From Cutibacterium avidum ATCC 25577 (GTDB taxonomy: Bacteria; Actinomycetota; Actinomycetes; Propionibacteriales; Propionibacteriaceae): a stretch of DNA of 64,000 nt. A program made the translations under genes and the position numbers. The stretch is taken from NCBI RefSeq assembly GCF_000227295.1, contig NZ_JH165054.1, forward strand, positions 1,238,550 to 1,302,549. Direction: 5' to 3'. The notes beneath the pieces were generated by a model. The model saw only the letters and a list, made by a program, of their open reading frames with translations. It did no database searches and had not been told where the DNA came from. Shown here one piece after another: positions 24,469 through 34,300 of this stretch (its first letter is position 1; each line of letters begins with the position of its first letter).

Positions 24469-26583
24469 ATGACCGTCATCACCTCGAATTCGCGTTCCCG
24501 CGGCCTCACCGGGGCCCAGGTCCGCCAGGCCCTGCCCGGTGCCTTCCGCAAGCTCGACCCGCGTGCCCAGTGGCGCAACCCGGTCATGTTCCTGGTGTGG
24601 GTCGGCGCGGCCCTGACGACGATCGTCGCCGTCATGGAGCCGTTCACCCACATCACCGACGGCCGTGTGCCGACCGGATTCTCCGCGGTCATCGCGGTCT
24701 GGCTGTGGCTCACCGTGGTCTTCGCCAACCTTGCCGAATCCATCGCCGAGGGCCGCGGCAAGGCCCAGGCCGAGACCCTGAGGAAGACCCGCACCGCCAC
24801 CAACGCGCTGCGCGTCGATGGTTGGGACGAGAAGAACGATCCCTCGGCCGAGCACACCACGACCACCGAGATCGTCTCCTCGGACCTCAAGTACGGCGAC
24901 GTCGTCGTCGTGACGGCAGGCCAGACGATCCCCGGAGACGGGGACATCATCTGGGGCATCGCCTCGGTCGACGAGTCGGCCATCACCGGTGAGTCCGCCC
25001 CCGTGGTACGTGAGTCCGGCGGCGACCGTTCCGCCGTCACCGGTGGCACGAAGGTGCTCTCCGACCGCATCGTCGTCAAGATCACCTCGAAGCCCGGCCA
25101 GTCCTTCGTCGACCGCATGATCGCACTGGTGGAGGGATCCGGACGCCAGAAGACCCCCAACGAGATCGCCCTCAACATCCTGCTGGCGAGCCTGTCGATC
25201 GTCTTCGTCATCGTCGCCCTGACCCTGAACCCGATCGCCTCCCTGGCCGCCAGGCCGGTGGGCATCACGGTTCTCGTCGCCCTGTTGGTCTGCCTCATCC
25301 CGACCACCATCGGTGCCCTGCTCTCGGCCATCGGTATCGCGGGTATGGACCGCCTGGTGCAGCACAACGTGCTGGCCATGTCGGGCCGAGCCGTCGAGGC
25401 CGCCGGTGACGTCACCACCCTGCTGCTCGACAAGACCGGCACCATCACCTACGGAAACCGTCGAGCCAGCGAGTTCATCGCGATGCCCGGCGTCAGTGAG
25501 GAGGAGATCCGCGACGTGTCCGCCCGGTCCTCCCTGGCCGACCCGACCCCGGAGGGCACCTCCATCGTCGACCTGGCTCGCGAGCAGGGATTCGACGCCG
25601 ATGCCTGGGGTGACCAGGGGGAGGTTGTCCCCTTCACCGCTCAGACCAGGATGTCCGGCATCGACCTGCCCGACGGCACCGAGATCCGCAAGGGTGCCGG
25701 TTCGGCCGTGCGAGCCTGGCTGACGGAGTCCCACATCGACATGGACATCGACACCCTCGCCCACATGGATCGTCGCGTCGACGCCGTCTCCGAGTCCGGT
25801 GGCACCCCGCTCGTCGTCGCAGTGCGCACCCCCGACCATGTCGGCAAGGTCCTCGGCGTCGTCCATCTCAAGGACATCGTCAAGGAAGGCCTGACCGACC
25901 GGTTTTCCGAGTTGCGTCGGATGGGCATCCGCACCGTCATGGTGACCGGTGACAACCCGCTGACGGCTGCCGCCATCGCCAAGGAGGCCGGGGTCGACGA
26001 CTTCCTGGCCGAGGCCACCCCGGAGGACAAGCTCGCCTACATCCGCAAGGAGCAGGAGGGCGGCCGGATGGTCGCAATGACCGGTGACGGCACCAACGAC
26101 GCCCCGGCCCTGGCCCAGGCGGACGTGGGTGTCGCCATGAACACCGGTACCTCGGCCGCCAAGGAGGCCGGCAACATGGTCGACCTCGACTCCGACCCGA
26201 CCAAGCTCATCAGCATCGTCGGGATCGGCAAGCAGTTGCTCATCACGCGCGGCGCCCTGACGACCTTCTCCATCGCCAACGACATCGCCAAGTACTTCGC
26301 GATCATCCCCGCGATTTTCATGGCGACCTACCCGGGCCTGTCGGCCCTCAACATCATGGGCCTGCACTCCCCGGCGTCTGCGGTGCTCTCGGCGATCATC
26401 TTCAACGCGATCATCATCGTCATCCTGGTGCCGCTGGCTCTCAAGGGAGTGTCCTACAAGCCTGCCGGGGCGTCGAAGATTCTCGCCCGGAATCTGCGCA
26501 TCTATGGCCTGGGCGGAGTTGTCGCGCCATTCATCGGCATCTGGCTGATCGACCTGCTCGTCCGTCTCATTCCCGGTTTCTGA
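24469..26583 (+). CDS. kdpB: Potassium-transporting P-type ATPase catalytic subunit KdpB
   Basis: 704 residues. The phosphorylation motif [14 protein letters not shown] lies near residue 320, the TGES-type actuator motif in [10 protein letters not shown] near 173, and the hinge motif [20 protein letters not shown] near 537. KdpB hydrolyses ATP and drives K+ movement through KdpA. The start is the ATG at 24469, 2 bp after kdpA. A longer in-frame frame exists upstream but overlaps kdpA and lacks a ribosome-binding site. Confidence 0.97.
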   Translation: MTVITSNSRSRGLTGAQVRQALPGAFRKLDPRAQWRNPVMFLVWVGAALTTIVAVMEPFTHITDGRVPTGFSAVIAVWLWLTVVFANLAESIAEGRGKAQAETLRKTRTATNALRVDGWDEKNDPSAEHTTTTEIVSSDLKYGDVVVVTAGQTIPGDGDIIWGIASVDESAITGESAPVVRESGGDRSAVTGGTKVLSDRIVVKITSKPGQSFVDRMIALVEGSGRQKTPNEIALNILLASLSIVFVIVALTLNPIASLAARPVGITVLVALLVCLIPTTIGALLSAIGIAGMDRLVQHNVLAMSGRAVEAAGDVTTLLLDKTGTITYGNRRASEFIAMPGVSEEEIRDVSARSSLADPTPEGTSIVDLAREQGFDADAWGDQGEVVPFTAQTRMSGIDLPDGTEIRKGAGSAVRAWLTESHIDMDIDTLAHMDRRVDAVSESGGTPLVVAVRTPDHVGKVLGVVHLKDIVKEGLTDRFSELRRMGIRTVMVTGDNPLTAAAIAKEAGVDDFLAEATPEDKLAYIRKEQEGGRMVAMTGDGTNDAPALAQADVGVAMNTGTSAAKEAGNMVDLDSDPTKLISIVGIGKQLLITRGALTTFSIANDIAKYFAIIPAIFMATYPGLSALNIMGLHSPASAVLSAIIFNAIIIVILVPLALKGVSYKPAGASKILARNLRIYGLGGVVAPFIGIWLIDLLVRLIPGF

Positions 26584-26595
26584 TCGGAGCCCATC

Positions 26596-27201
26596 ATGAT
26601 CATTTCCTCCAGGACTCGTACCCTCCTCGTCGGGCTGCGCTCGATCCTGTTGTTCACCGTCATCGTCGGCGTCGTGTACACCGGCGTCATGACCGGGCTG
26701 GGACAGCTCGTCCTTCATCGGCAGGCCAATGGCTCCCAGCTGGAGGTCAACGGCAAGGTGGTCGGCTCGACCCTCATCGGTCAGTCCTTTACCGACAAGG
26801 ACGGCAAGCCGCTGCCGGAGTACTTCCAGCCGCGCCCGTCGGCCGCCGGTGACAACGGTTACGACGGGTCTTCCTCGGGTGGTTCCAACATGGGGCCTGA
26901 GAACCCGGACCTGGCCAAGACCATCAAGGAGCGTCGCAGCCAGGTGGCGACCTTCAACGGGGTGGATGCCGGTAGGGTTCCGGCCGATGCCCTGACGGCG
27001 TCGTCCTCTGGTCTGGACCCGCACATCAGCCCCGCCTACGCCGAGATCCAGGTCAGCCGGGTCGCCAAGGCCCGTCACCTCGATCCCAGTGTCGTCCGTG
27101 AGATTGTCGCCAACAACACTGACGGACGCCAGCTCGGATTCCTCGGTGCGACTAGGGTCAATGTCGTGACCCTCAATGCCGAACTGGATCGTCAGCACTG
27201 A
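26596..27201 (+). CDS. kdpC: Potassium-transporting ATPase subunit KdpC
   Basis: 201 residues: one N-terminal membrane helix (about 13-37), then an extracytoplasmic domain. Family blocks include GSTLIGQSF, FQPRPSAAGDNGYDG, SGSNMGP-like SGGSNMGPENP, SSSGLDPHISPAYAEIQVSR and the C-terminal LGATRVNVVTLNAELD. KdpC assembles with KdpA and KdpB and raises ATP affinity. It starts 12 bp after kdpB. Confidence 0.96.
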   Translation: MIISSRTRTLLVGLRSILLFTVIVGVVYTGVMTGLGQLVLHRQANGSQLEVNGKVVGSTLIGQSFTDKDGKPLPEYFQPRPSAAGDNGYDGSSSGGSNMGPENPDLAKTIKERRSQVATFNGVDAGRVPADALTASSSGLDPHISPAYAEIQVSRVAKARHLDPSVVREIVANNTDGRQLGFLGATRVNVVTLNAELDRQH

Positions 27202-27243
27202 CTGACGTGATCAGTTCGTGATCATGGCCTGAAGGAGGACGAG

Positions 27244-29775
27244 GTGGCTGCTCGGGGACGATTGCGGGTGCTGCTCGGCGCGGCACCGGGCGTCGGCAAG
27301 ACCTACGCCATGCTCGATGAGGGCAAGCACCTGAGCAAGAGTGGGTCCGACGTCGTCATCGCCGTCGTCGAGACCCACGGCCGGGCAGCCACCGCGGCCA
27401 TGACTGAGGGGCTGGAGATCGTCCCCCGCCACCTCGTCGAACATCGCGGCATCGAGCTGTCCGAGATGGACCTCGACGGGGTACTCGCCTGCGATCCCGA
27501 CGTCGCCCTGGTCGACGAGCTGGCCCACACCAACGCGCCCGGGTCGCGTCACGAAAAGCGCTGGCAGGATGTCGAGGAACTGCTGGACGCCGGGATCGAT
27601 GTCATCTCGACGGTCAACATCCAGCACATCGAGTCGCTCAATGACGTCGTCGAACAGATCACCGGGGTGCCGCAGCGCGAGACCATCCCGGACACCGTGC
27701 TGCGCAAGGCCAACCAGGTGGAGGTTGTCGATCTCGCCCCGCAGGCCCTGCGCGATCGGCTCTCGGGCGGCAAGGTGTACCCGGCAGAGCGGATCGACGC
27801 CGCCCTGTCCAACTACTTCCGACTGGGCAACCTCACCGCCCTGCGCGAGCTGGCCCTGCTCTGGGTTGCTGACGAGGTAGACCACGCCCTGGCCGATTAC
27901 CGCAGTGAGCACGGGATCGACTCCCACTGGGAGGCCCGCGAGCGGGTGGTCGTCGCCCTCACCGGTGGACGCGAGGGGGAGACCCTGTTGCGTCGCGGTG
28001 CCCGTATCGCCGCTCGAGCCGGGGGCGGTGAACTGTTGGCCGTCCACGTCACCACCGAGGACGGTCTGCGCTCCCCGCACCCGGGTGAACTGGCTCGTCA
28101 GCGTGGATTGGTGGACCAGTTGGGAGGGTCCTTCCACCAGCTCGTCGGCGACGACATCCCGGAGACTCTCATCGAGTTCGCGAAGTCGGTCAACGCCACC
28201 CAGCTCGTCATCGGGGCGAGTCGGCGTGGGAAGTTGTCGCGGTTGCTGACGGGTCATGACGTCGAGTCCGACATCATTCGGGCTTCGGGTGCCATTGACG
28301 TCCACATCGTCAGTCATGGTGCCCAGGCCAAGGGAATCCGGCTGCCACGGATGGGTGGGTCCTTGTCGACTCGTCGCCGCATCGCCGGTTTCGTCGTGCT
28401 GGCGGTCTTCGGGCCACTGTTGACCTGGTTGCTGGTGTCGACGCGCAGCCCCGAGGCCCTGACGACGGATGTGCTGACCTATGAGTTTCTGGCTGTCGTG
28501 GTGGCCCTGGTCGGCGGTGCCCTGCCGTCCTTCGTCGCGGCTCTGGCCTCGGGTATTGCCCTGGACTACTACTTCACCAAGCCCTTCTACACCGTCACCG
28601 TCAACGAGCCGCTGCACATGGTGGCTCTGCTGCTGTACCTGCTCACGGCCGCCCTGGTGAGCTTCGTCGTCGACCGCGCTGCCCGCAAGACCCGGGTGGC
28701 ACGTCGCGCGGCCGCCGAGTCAGGGCTGCTGGAGTCGGTGGCCGGATCGGTGCTGCACGGTGAGGACGCCGTCGAGTCGTTGTTGTCCAAGGCGACCGAG
28801 GCCTTCGGGCTGTCGGGGGCCCGGGTGCTGACCGACGGACGCGTCGTGGCAAGCTCGGGTACGACCAGCGATGAAGTCACCGAGCAGCACATCGACGATC
28901 ATTCGGTGGTCGAGTTCCACGGGCCTGAGCCGGACGCCTCCGAGCGTCGCCTGCTGTCGGTGATCACCACCCAGTTGGGGACGGCCCTGGACCAGCGGCA
29001 ACTGGAGGAAACGGCCAAGGCGGTGGAGCCACTGGCCGCCACGGACCGAGTGCGAACGGCCTTGTTGTCGGCGGTGGGACACGACCTTCGTCGGCCCCTT
29101 GCGGCCGCGACCGCTGCCGTTTCAGGTCTGCGCAGCGAGGGAGCCGGTCTGTCCGACCAGGATCGTGATGACCTGTTGGAGACCGCCGATGACGCCCTGG
29201 GGAAACTGGCCAACCTCGTCACCGACCTGCTCGACGTCTCCCGGCTGCAGTCCGGCGTGCTCGGGGTCTCGGTGATGCCGGTCGACCCGGCCGAGGTCAT
29301 CATGCCGGCCTTGGATGAGTTGTCCCTGGGGCCGGCGGATGTCGAGATCGATCTGGGAGCCGACGTGCCCGAGATGGTCGCCGATCCGGCCCTATTGCAG
29401 CGGGTGGTCGTCAACCTGTTGTCGAATGCGCTGAGATATGAGCCAGCAGGTGGCCGGGTTCGGCTCGCGACAAGCAGTTTCGCCGACCGGGTGGAGATCC
29501 GCGTGATCGATCATGGTCCGGGGATTCCGGAGGATCGTCGCGATGACGTCATGGTGCCCTTCCAACGGTTGGGGGACGCCGACTCGACCGTCGGGCTGGG
29601 ACTGGGGCTGGCCCTCTCGAAGGGTTTCGTCGAGGGGATGGATGGCACCCTCGCGTTGGAGGACACTCCTGGTGGTGGCCTGACGATGGTCATCAGCCTG
29701 CCGAGGGTGGGCCATGCGGCGGCTGGCCACGATGATGTGGATCACGATGACATTGAGGAGGGGAGTGCTCGATGA
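27244..29775 (+). CDS. kdpD: Osmosensitive K+ sensor histidine kinase KdpD
   Basis: 843 residues. The N-terminal KdpD domain has Walker A GAAPGVGKTYAMLDEG near 14-29 and VDELAHTNAPGSRH. A universal-stress-like region follows (about 230-360), then four membrane helices (about 380-475), a linker, the H-box GHDLRRPLAAATAAV near 610 with the phospho-accepting His, and a C-terminal ATPase domain (NLLSNALRYEP, GPGIPEDRR). It senses K+ limitation or ionic strength and phosphorylates KdpE. GTG start with GGAGGA just upstream. It overlaps kdpE by 4 bp, so sensor and pump genes form one operon. Confidence 0.95.
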   Translation: MAARGRLRVLLGAAPGVGKTYAMLDEGKHLSKSGSDVVIAVVETHGRAATAAMTEGLEIVPRHLVEHRGIELSEMDLDGVLACDPDVALVDELAHTNAPGSRHEKRWQDVEELLDAGIDVISTVNIQHIESLNDVVEQITGVPQRETIPDTVLRKANQVEVVDLAPQALRDRLSGGKVYPAERIDAALSNYFRLGNLTALRELALLWVADEVDHALADYRSEHGIDSHWEARERVVVALTGGREGETLLRRGARIAARAGGGELLAVHVTTEDGLRSPHPGELARQRGLVDQLGGSFHQLVGDDIPETLIEFAKSVNATQLVIGASRRGKLSRLLTGHDVESDIIRASGAIDVHIVSHGAQAKGIRLPRMGGSLSTRRRIAGFVVLAVFGPLLTWLLVSTRSPEALTTDVLTYEFLAVVVALVGGALPSFVAALASGIALDYYFTKPFYTVTVNEPLHMVALLLYLLTAALVSFVVDRAARKTRVARRAAAESGLLESVAGSVLHGEDAVESLLSKATEAFGLSGARVLTDGRVVASSGTTSDEVTEQHIDDHSVVEFHGPEPDASERRLLSVITTQLGTALDQRQLEETAKAVEPLAATDRVRTALLSAVGHDLRRPLAAATAAVSGLRSEGAGLSDQDRDDLLETADDALGKLANLVTDLLDVSRLQSGVLGVSVMPVDPAEVIMPALDELSLGPADVEIDLGADVPEMVADPALLQRVVVNLLSNALRYEPAGGRVRLATSSFADRVEIRVIDHGPGIPEDRRDDVMVPFQRLGDADSTVGLGLGLALSKGFVEGMDGTLALEDTPGGGLTMVISLPRVGHAAAGHDDVDHDDIEEGSAR

Positions 29776-30461
29776 AGATTCTCATTGCTGACGACGACCC
29801 GCAGATCCTGCGGGCGCTGCGGATCACCCTGGGGGCGCGCGGATACGAGATCCTGCTGGCCCGCGATGGTCAGCACGCCCTCGAGATGGCTGTCGATCAC
29901 AAGCCCGACATCATCCTGCTGGATCTCGGCATGCCGCGTCTGGACGGGGTGCAGGTCATCGAGGCGGTGCGGGGGTGGTCCCAGGCGCCGATCCTGGTCA
30001 TTTCGGGACGGTCGGGGTCGGCGGAGAAGGTGGAGGCCCTCGACGCCGGGGCTGAGGATTACGTCACCAAGCCCTTCTCGATGGATGAGTTGTTGGCGCG
30101 GATTCGGGTCCTGACGAGGAGGATTGGCCAGGACGAGGGGGATTCCGAGCCGGTTATCGCTTTCGGGTCGGTGCGGGTTGATCTGACGTCGCACACCGTC
30201 ACTCGTGACGGGGCCAATGTCCGGTTGACGCCGACGGAGTGGCGGGTGCTCGAGCTGTTGATCCACAACGAGGGTCGGTTGGTGACTCGACAGACGATGC
30301 TGAGCCAGGTGTGGGGGTCGGAGCATGTCACCGACACGGGGTATTTGCGGTTGTACATCTCCCAGTTGCGCAAGAAGTTGGAGCCCGAGCCGAGTAATCC
30401 TCGGTATCTCATCACCGATGCGGGGATGGGGTATCGATTGGTGCTTGATCCGCACGACTGA
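29772..30461 (+). CDS. kdpE: Kdp response regulator KdpE
   Basis: 229 residues: receiver domain (1-118) with acidic pocket ADDDP, phospho-acceptor Asp in IILLDLGMPRLDG near residue 52 and conserved Lys in DYVTKPF. It is followed by an OmpR-type winged helix (LTPTEWRVLELLIHNEGRLVTRQ). Phosphorylated KdpE activates kdp transcription. The ATG overlaps the kdpD stop. Last gene of the operon, followed by a hairpin terminator. Confidence 0.95.
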   Translation: MKILIADDDPQILRALRITLGARGYEILLARDGQHALEMAVDHKPDIILLDLGMPRLDGVQVIEAVRGWSQAPILVISGRSGSAEKVEALDAGAEDYVTKPFSMDELLARIRVLTRRIGQDEGDSEPVIAFGSVRVDLTSHTVTRDGANVRLTPTEWRVLELLIHNEGRLVTRQTMLSQVWGSEHVTDTGYLRLYISQLRKKLEPEPSNPRYLITDAGMGYRLVLDPHD

Positions 30462-30526
30462 TCCTCGGACTTGGCCGGGGTCCTCCGACCATCGCTGACG
30501 GAGATTCAGCGTGCCGGTCGTGGAAC

Positions 30527-30562
30527 GATGATGGTCAGCCCTGAACAGAGCTGACCATCATC
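30527..30562 (+). terminator. Terminator after kdpE
   Basis: A 13-bp perfect stem (GATGATGGTCAGC with its complement) around a 10-nt loop, followed by a short T-rich tract (TCTCTGTTT). It lies 65 bp past the kdpE stop. Confidence 0.75.
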
Positions 30563-30572
30563 TCTGTTTCGA

Positions 30573-31085
30573 TCATGCGCAGTTGCTTGTGAACGAGATC
30601 GACTGAATGTTGATGGCCTGCCAGCCGAAGAGCGGCTCGCCTGGTTTACCAACGTAGGTGCCGCCGCCGAGCGAGACTTCCTTGAGGAAGCGGTTCGTGT
30701 ATTCCATCGTCAGTCCACTGGAGGACACGCTGCCGAAGGTGAAGGTGTCTACCCACGGCCCATCGGCGCTGGGGTGGTTGGCACCGCTCCGTTGCAGCGG
30801 GGACGCAAGCGTACCCGCACCGGTCTGCTCGGTTGTCGTACTGCCATGCTGTGTGCTCACGATCCCGCTCGGGGTTTGGCTGAAGCCCACAGCATCCCAG
30901 TACTGGTCACGGTAGCCATCCGTGGAGTGGTTGGCCTTGGTGACGTTCGAGGAGATGTCCCCGACTACGATCGTCGTTGCGCGGGCACACAGATCCCTCG
31001 TTAACGCTGGTGGCGTAAAGCAGGTTGGATGCTGACACCAAATCGACGTCAACATCCAAGTGCTCACTCCGTGTGCACCTCTTCA
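30573..31085 (-). pseudogene. Degraded gene remnant, possible secreted protein C-terminus
   Basis: The reading frame ending at 30573 gives a Ser/Thr/Gly-rich, plausible extracellular C-terminus (about 130 residues, with DGPWVDTFTFGS and GWQAINIQSISF, ending in Cys-Ala). Near 30985 the protein-like reading switches to another frame (HLDVDVDLVSASNLLYATS), which soon meets a stop upstream. No start codon with a ribosome-binding site and no signal peptide are visible. Base composition looks less GC-rich than that of the neighbours. Most likely a truncated, frameshifted relic of an acquired gene. No family is recognised. Confidence 0.4.
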
Positions 31086-31192
31086 GAGCCCCGGCACAGT
31101 GGCGGGACGAGAGACCGCCGGACAGTCTCGACCAAGATCACGGTAAGGCTCGTCAGTCTCACCGACGCCCCGGCCGAAGTCACCGCAGAAAC

Positions 31193-31224
31193 AAACCTGC
31201 CCCGCCATCAGGCGGGGCAGGTTT
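31193..31224 (-). terminator. Terminator downstream of tRNA-Ala
   Basis: A 14-bp stem (AAACCTGCCCCGCC with its complement) and a 4-nt loop. On the minus strand a T-rich stretch (TTTGTTT) follows, 18 bp past the tRNA 3' end. It may also work on the plus strand, where TTTTCTTTTCTT follows. Confidence 0.75.
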
Positions 31225-31242
31225 CGATTTTCTTTTCTTACG

Positions 31243-31315
31243 TGGAGCATAGGGGATTCGAACCCCTGACCTACTGCTTGCAAAGCAGTCGCGCTACCAA
31301 CTGCGCCAATGCCCC
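31243..31315 (-). tRNA. tRNA-Ala (anticodon TGC)
   Basis: 73 nt. Acceptor stem GGGGCAT/ATGCTCC includes the G3-U70 wobble that identifies alanine tRNAs. The anticodon stem ACTGC/GCAGT encloses the loop TTTGCAA with anticodon TGC. The T loop GGTTCGAATCC is standard. The 3' CCA is not encoded. Confidence 0.96.
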
Positions 31316-31378
31316 GTGGACCCGAACAGTCTAGGGGAACTCAGCCCCTTTCGGCGAGTCGAGTACGGGCGCGTTGCT

Positions 31379-31452
31379 ACACGGAGCTGCCAAAAAGTTG
31401 CTTGAAAACCCGATGATGACGTCACCATCCCGGTTTTCTGGCAGTTCCGTGT
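31379..31452. repeat. 74-bp near-palindromic repeat, copy 2
   Basis: Same length and layout as the copy at 15031: terminal ACACGGAGCTGCCA arms and a central GATGATGACGTCACCATC, with an asymmetric bulge on the left. The outer arms differ by one base that would form a G-U pair in RNA. It lies 12 bp past the stop of the M16-family gene at 31465. In both copies the element follows a minus-strand gene closely. Confidence 0.85.
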
Positions 31453-31464
31453 AGAACAAGCCGC

Positions 31465-32823
31465 CTATGACAGCACCTCGGTGGGGTTGACGACGACTGG
31501 CTCCAACCCACGCTTGGCCAACGCCGGAGCCAGGTCCTCGGCTCGACCACAGATCCCGATCCGCCAGTCGTCGGGGTTGAGAAGTTGGCGCCACGCAGTG
31601 TTGGCTGACCATTCCTGACCATCCACCCTCACCGAGGCCACTGCAGCCAGGTGATCGTCGACCCAGGTCGGCGCCAGACCCGCCCGCACCAGAGCAGCCA
31701 CCTGATGGGCCACCGAACCGGCGGTGTCGTACTGCAGTGGAGCAATCCCCACCAAATGGTCACGGGCGGAATCAACCTCGTCATTACGCAGGTCCTCCGC
31801 GGACGTGAGAATGCTCAACGCCTCGGCGACGGCGTCGGCCCCGACCTCGGTCCGGAAGGACCCAGCGACTGTCGTGACCCCGCCGTCAGGCAGCGGACGG
31901 GCCGACATCCCGACCCCATAGGACCATCCCTTGTCCTCGCGCAGCACTTGGTTGAGCCGTGACCCGAAGGTTCCGCCCAGGGCACCGCACGCCACCTTGA
32001 GGGCTGCCCATCCAGGGTGGGCCCTCCCCACCGTGGCCTGCTGGATCCGCACATCGGCCTGCACGGCGTCGGGACGGTCGACGAGGATCACTCGTGGCCC
32101 ACCGACCCGAGGTGTGGCCGGAACGACCTCCGCCGCTGACCCGGTGGCCATCCACCGCTCGAACACCGACAGATCAAGGTCCTCGACCCCTTCACCGGCC
32201 ACCACCAGCACGGCGTCGCTGAGGGTCCAATGCGCTGCCCAGAACTCCCGGGCAGCCTCGGCATCGAGCTTCTCCACCGATGTCAGGGTGCCAATGGTGG
32301 GCAGGGCCGATCGTGACCCTTCCGGCCAGAGGGCACGGGCGGCTGCGAGCCCGGACAAGGCCGATCCACGCTGGCTGGTCTGGGCCAGGGAGGCTCGTGC
32401 CATGTCGATCTGACGGGAGATGTCGGTCTGGGCCAGACTGGTGGTCCGCAACAACTCGACGAAGAGCTCGGCTGCGGCGTCGAACCTTGTCACGGGTACG
32501 TCGACACCGACGTGGCTGCCGGCCAACCCGGCCGACCCGTCATAGCTGGCCCCGATCGACTCCATCGCCTCGGCGAAGGCGGCGTCGGGGTGAGGTGCGG
32601 TCGACTCGTCGGCGGTGCGGACGACGAGTCCGGCCAGCCCCTCGAGACCGGCGGGCTCGGCACCCAAGGGTGCGTCCAACCCGATTTCCATGGTGATGAT
32701 GTGCTGACCGGGCATCGGTACGCGCACCACCGTCAGTCCGGTGGACAAGTTCTCCACGATGCACGTCGGGAAGGACCACGGCGAGCCGGGCTGCACGTGT
32801 GGACGATCATTGAGGGTCTTCAT
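31465..32823 (-). CDS. M16-family peptidase-like protein without the zinc motif
   Basis: About 452 residues, with the two-lobed M16 fold suggested by GLEGLAGLVVRTADE and the second-half block FGSRLNQVLREDKGWSYGVG. The HxxEH zinc-binding motif expected in the first half is absent (GLAGLVVR lies in its place). It is thus probably the inactive partner of the active M16 protein encoded upstream, as in mitochondrial processing peptidase-like pairs. Its start (ATG 32823, or GTG 32826) overlaps the partner's stop, and AAGGAGG supports either. Substrate unknown. Confidence 0.85.
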   Translation of the reverse strand: MKTLNDRPHVQPGSPWSFPTCIVENLSTGLTVVRVPMPGQHIITMEIGLDAPLGAEPAGLEGLAGLVVRTADESTAPHPDAAFAEAMESIGASYDGSAGLAGSHVGVDVPVTRFDAAAELFVELLRTTSLAQTDISRQIDMARASLAQTSQRGSALSGLAAARALWPEGSRSALPTIGTLTSVEKLDAEAAREFWAAHWTLSDAVLVVAGEGVEDLDLSVFERWMATGSAAEVVPATPRVGGPRVILVDRPDAVQADVRIQQATVGRAHPGWAALKVACGALGGTFGSRLNQVLREDKGWSYGVGMSARPLPDGGVTTVAGSFRTEVGADAVAEALSILTSAEDLRNDEVDSARDHLVGIAPLQYDTAGSVAHQVAALVRAGLAPTWVDDHLAAVASVRVDGQEWSANTAWRQLLNPDDWRIGICGRAEDLAPALAKRGLEPVVVNPTEVLS

Positions 32824-34085
32824 CACGCCACCTCCTTGTGGACGACGGTCGATGCTTGCTCAGGGGAGAGCCACCGTTTCGCGGCCTCGGTGACTTGGTC
32901 AGCGGTGATCGCACGCACCCGGTCGAGGTGGGTGTTGACGAGGTTGGCGTCCCCCAACAGGGTCTCGTGCATGTTGAGCAGGTCGGCCCGTTCGTCGACG
33001 ACGGCCAAGGATTCCAACCAGTCCCGTTCCACCTGCGCCCGGGCCCGTTCCAGTTCGGCTTCCCGCGGCCCGTTGGCAGCGAACTCGACAATGATCTCGT
33101 CGACGGCTCCGGTCAGCTCCTCCTCGGGGACTCCCGGCTTGAGGTGGGCCGACACCAAGGCGGCCGAGGACCCCCGGGACAGCCCGAAGTCGTTCATCGC
33201 GACGCCGTCGACCAGGTGACGCTCCCGCTCGAGGGCGCGGATGAGACGCGAACTCATCCCGGATCCGATGGCATCGATGGCCATCGCCACGGCGAGGTTG
33301 TCAGGATCGGTGATGGGCGGGGTGGCCCAGGATCGGGTCACCGCGGTCCGGGGCACCGGGCGCTCGACGACCACCCGCGGGTTGTCGTGGCGAACTGGTC
33401 CCTGAATGCGCGTCGGGAGGTCACCGGTGGCGGTGGGCACCGCTCCCAGGTACTTCTCGGCGAGAAGGAGACCTTCATCAGCCTCGACGCACCCGGAGAT
33501 GACGAGAACAGCGTTGTCGGGTCGATACCAGGTGGAATGGAAGGCCGTCACGTCGTCGAGGCGGGCAGCGTCGAGATCGGGCACCGAACCGATGGTCGGA
33601 TGCCCGTACGGATGCGTCTCCCCGAACCGTCCGTCCAGGAGCAGATCGAGCAGGTCACCATAAGGGGTGTTGTCGTAGCGCTGCCGTTTCTCTTCCTTGA
33701 CGACCTCCCGCTGGGTGGCGAGGTTCTCCTCGGTGACGGCCAGATGGGCCAACCGCTCGGCCTCCAACCACAACGCCAGCTCCAACGCCCCGGCGGGAGC
33801 CGTCTCGTAGTAGTTGGTGCGGTCAAAGCTGGTGGACGCATTGGCCGACCCTCCCACCGACTCGACGGTGGCCAGGTGTTCGCTTGACGCGATGCCGCTC
33901 GTGGTACCCGAGAACATCAGGTGCTCGAAGAGGTGGGCGAATCCGAAACGGCCGACCTCCTCGTCGGCCGATCCCACCTGGTACCAGATGTTGACGGCGA
34001 CACCGGGGGAGGTGGCGTCCGGATTGACGACCACGCGCATCCCGTTGTCAAGGGTCGTGCGGTGTAGCTGGAGGCCTTCTGACAT
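32823..34085 (-). CDS. M16-family zinc metallopeptidase
   Basis: 420 residues. The inverted zinc motif HLFEH is in GRFGFAHLFEHLMFSGT, near residue 54, with the downstream Glu in the stretch EENLATQREVVKEEKRQR. The N-terminal lobe starts with the typical TLDNGMRVVVNPD. It belongs to the PqqL/insulinase/processing peptidase family and is probably cytoplasmic because no signal peptide is present. The ATG at 34085 is chosen by alignment to the family start. No clear Shine-Dalgarno sequence is present, so the mRNA may be leaderless. Forms an operon with the zinc-less partner downstream. Confidence 0.9.
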   Translation of the reverse strand: MSEGLQLHRTTLDNGMRVVVNPDATSPGVAVNIWYQVGSADEEVGRFGFAHLFEHLMFSGTTSGIASSEHLATVESVGGSANASTSFDRTNYYETAPAGALELALWLEAERLAHLAVTEENLATQREVVKEEKRQRYDNTPYGDLLDLLLDGRFGETHPYGHPTIGSVPDLDAARLDDVTAFHSTWYRPDNAVLVISGCVEADEGLLLAEKYLGAVPTATGDLPTRIQGPVRHDNPRVVVERPVPRTAVTRSWATPPITDPDNLAVAMAIDAIGSGMSSRLIRALERERHLVDGVAMNDFGLSRGSSAALVSAHLKPGVPEEELTGAVDEIIVEFAANGPREAELERARAQVERDWLESLAVVDERADLLNMHETLLGDANLVNTHLDRVRAITADQVTEAAKRWLSPEQASTVVHKEVA

Positions 34086-34300
34086 GGGTTCGAGCATAGG
34101 GGCAGCCGATGACGCCGTGGGTCGGCTCGCGGTGGCGAAGTGGTTTCTGAGGCTCGGTGCCACCACCTTCCGTAGCACTGCCCACGATCATCAACCCGAT
34201 CACCACAGGCGGGCAGAAGGACCCTCAAAATCTTTCCCACAACCCGTTGCGGAACACCACCTGCGCCGATCCGTCCTTATCGCGCCGTACTCTGGAGGGT

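Noticed and set aside
24163-27198. A roughly 1000-codon open frame antisense to kdpA-kdpC
   Set aside because: It is a GC-rich shadow of the kdp genes: Asp/Gly/Arg-rich composition, no family motif, and the opposite strand carries complete, well-supported genes.
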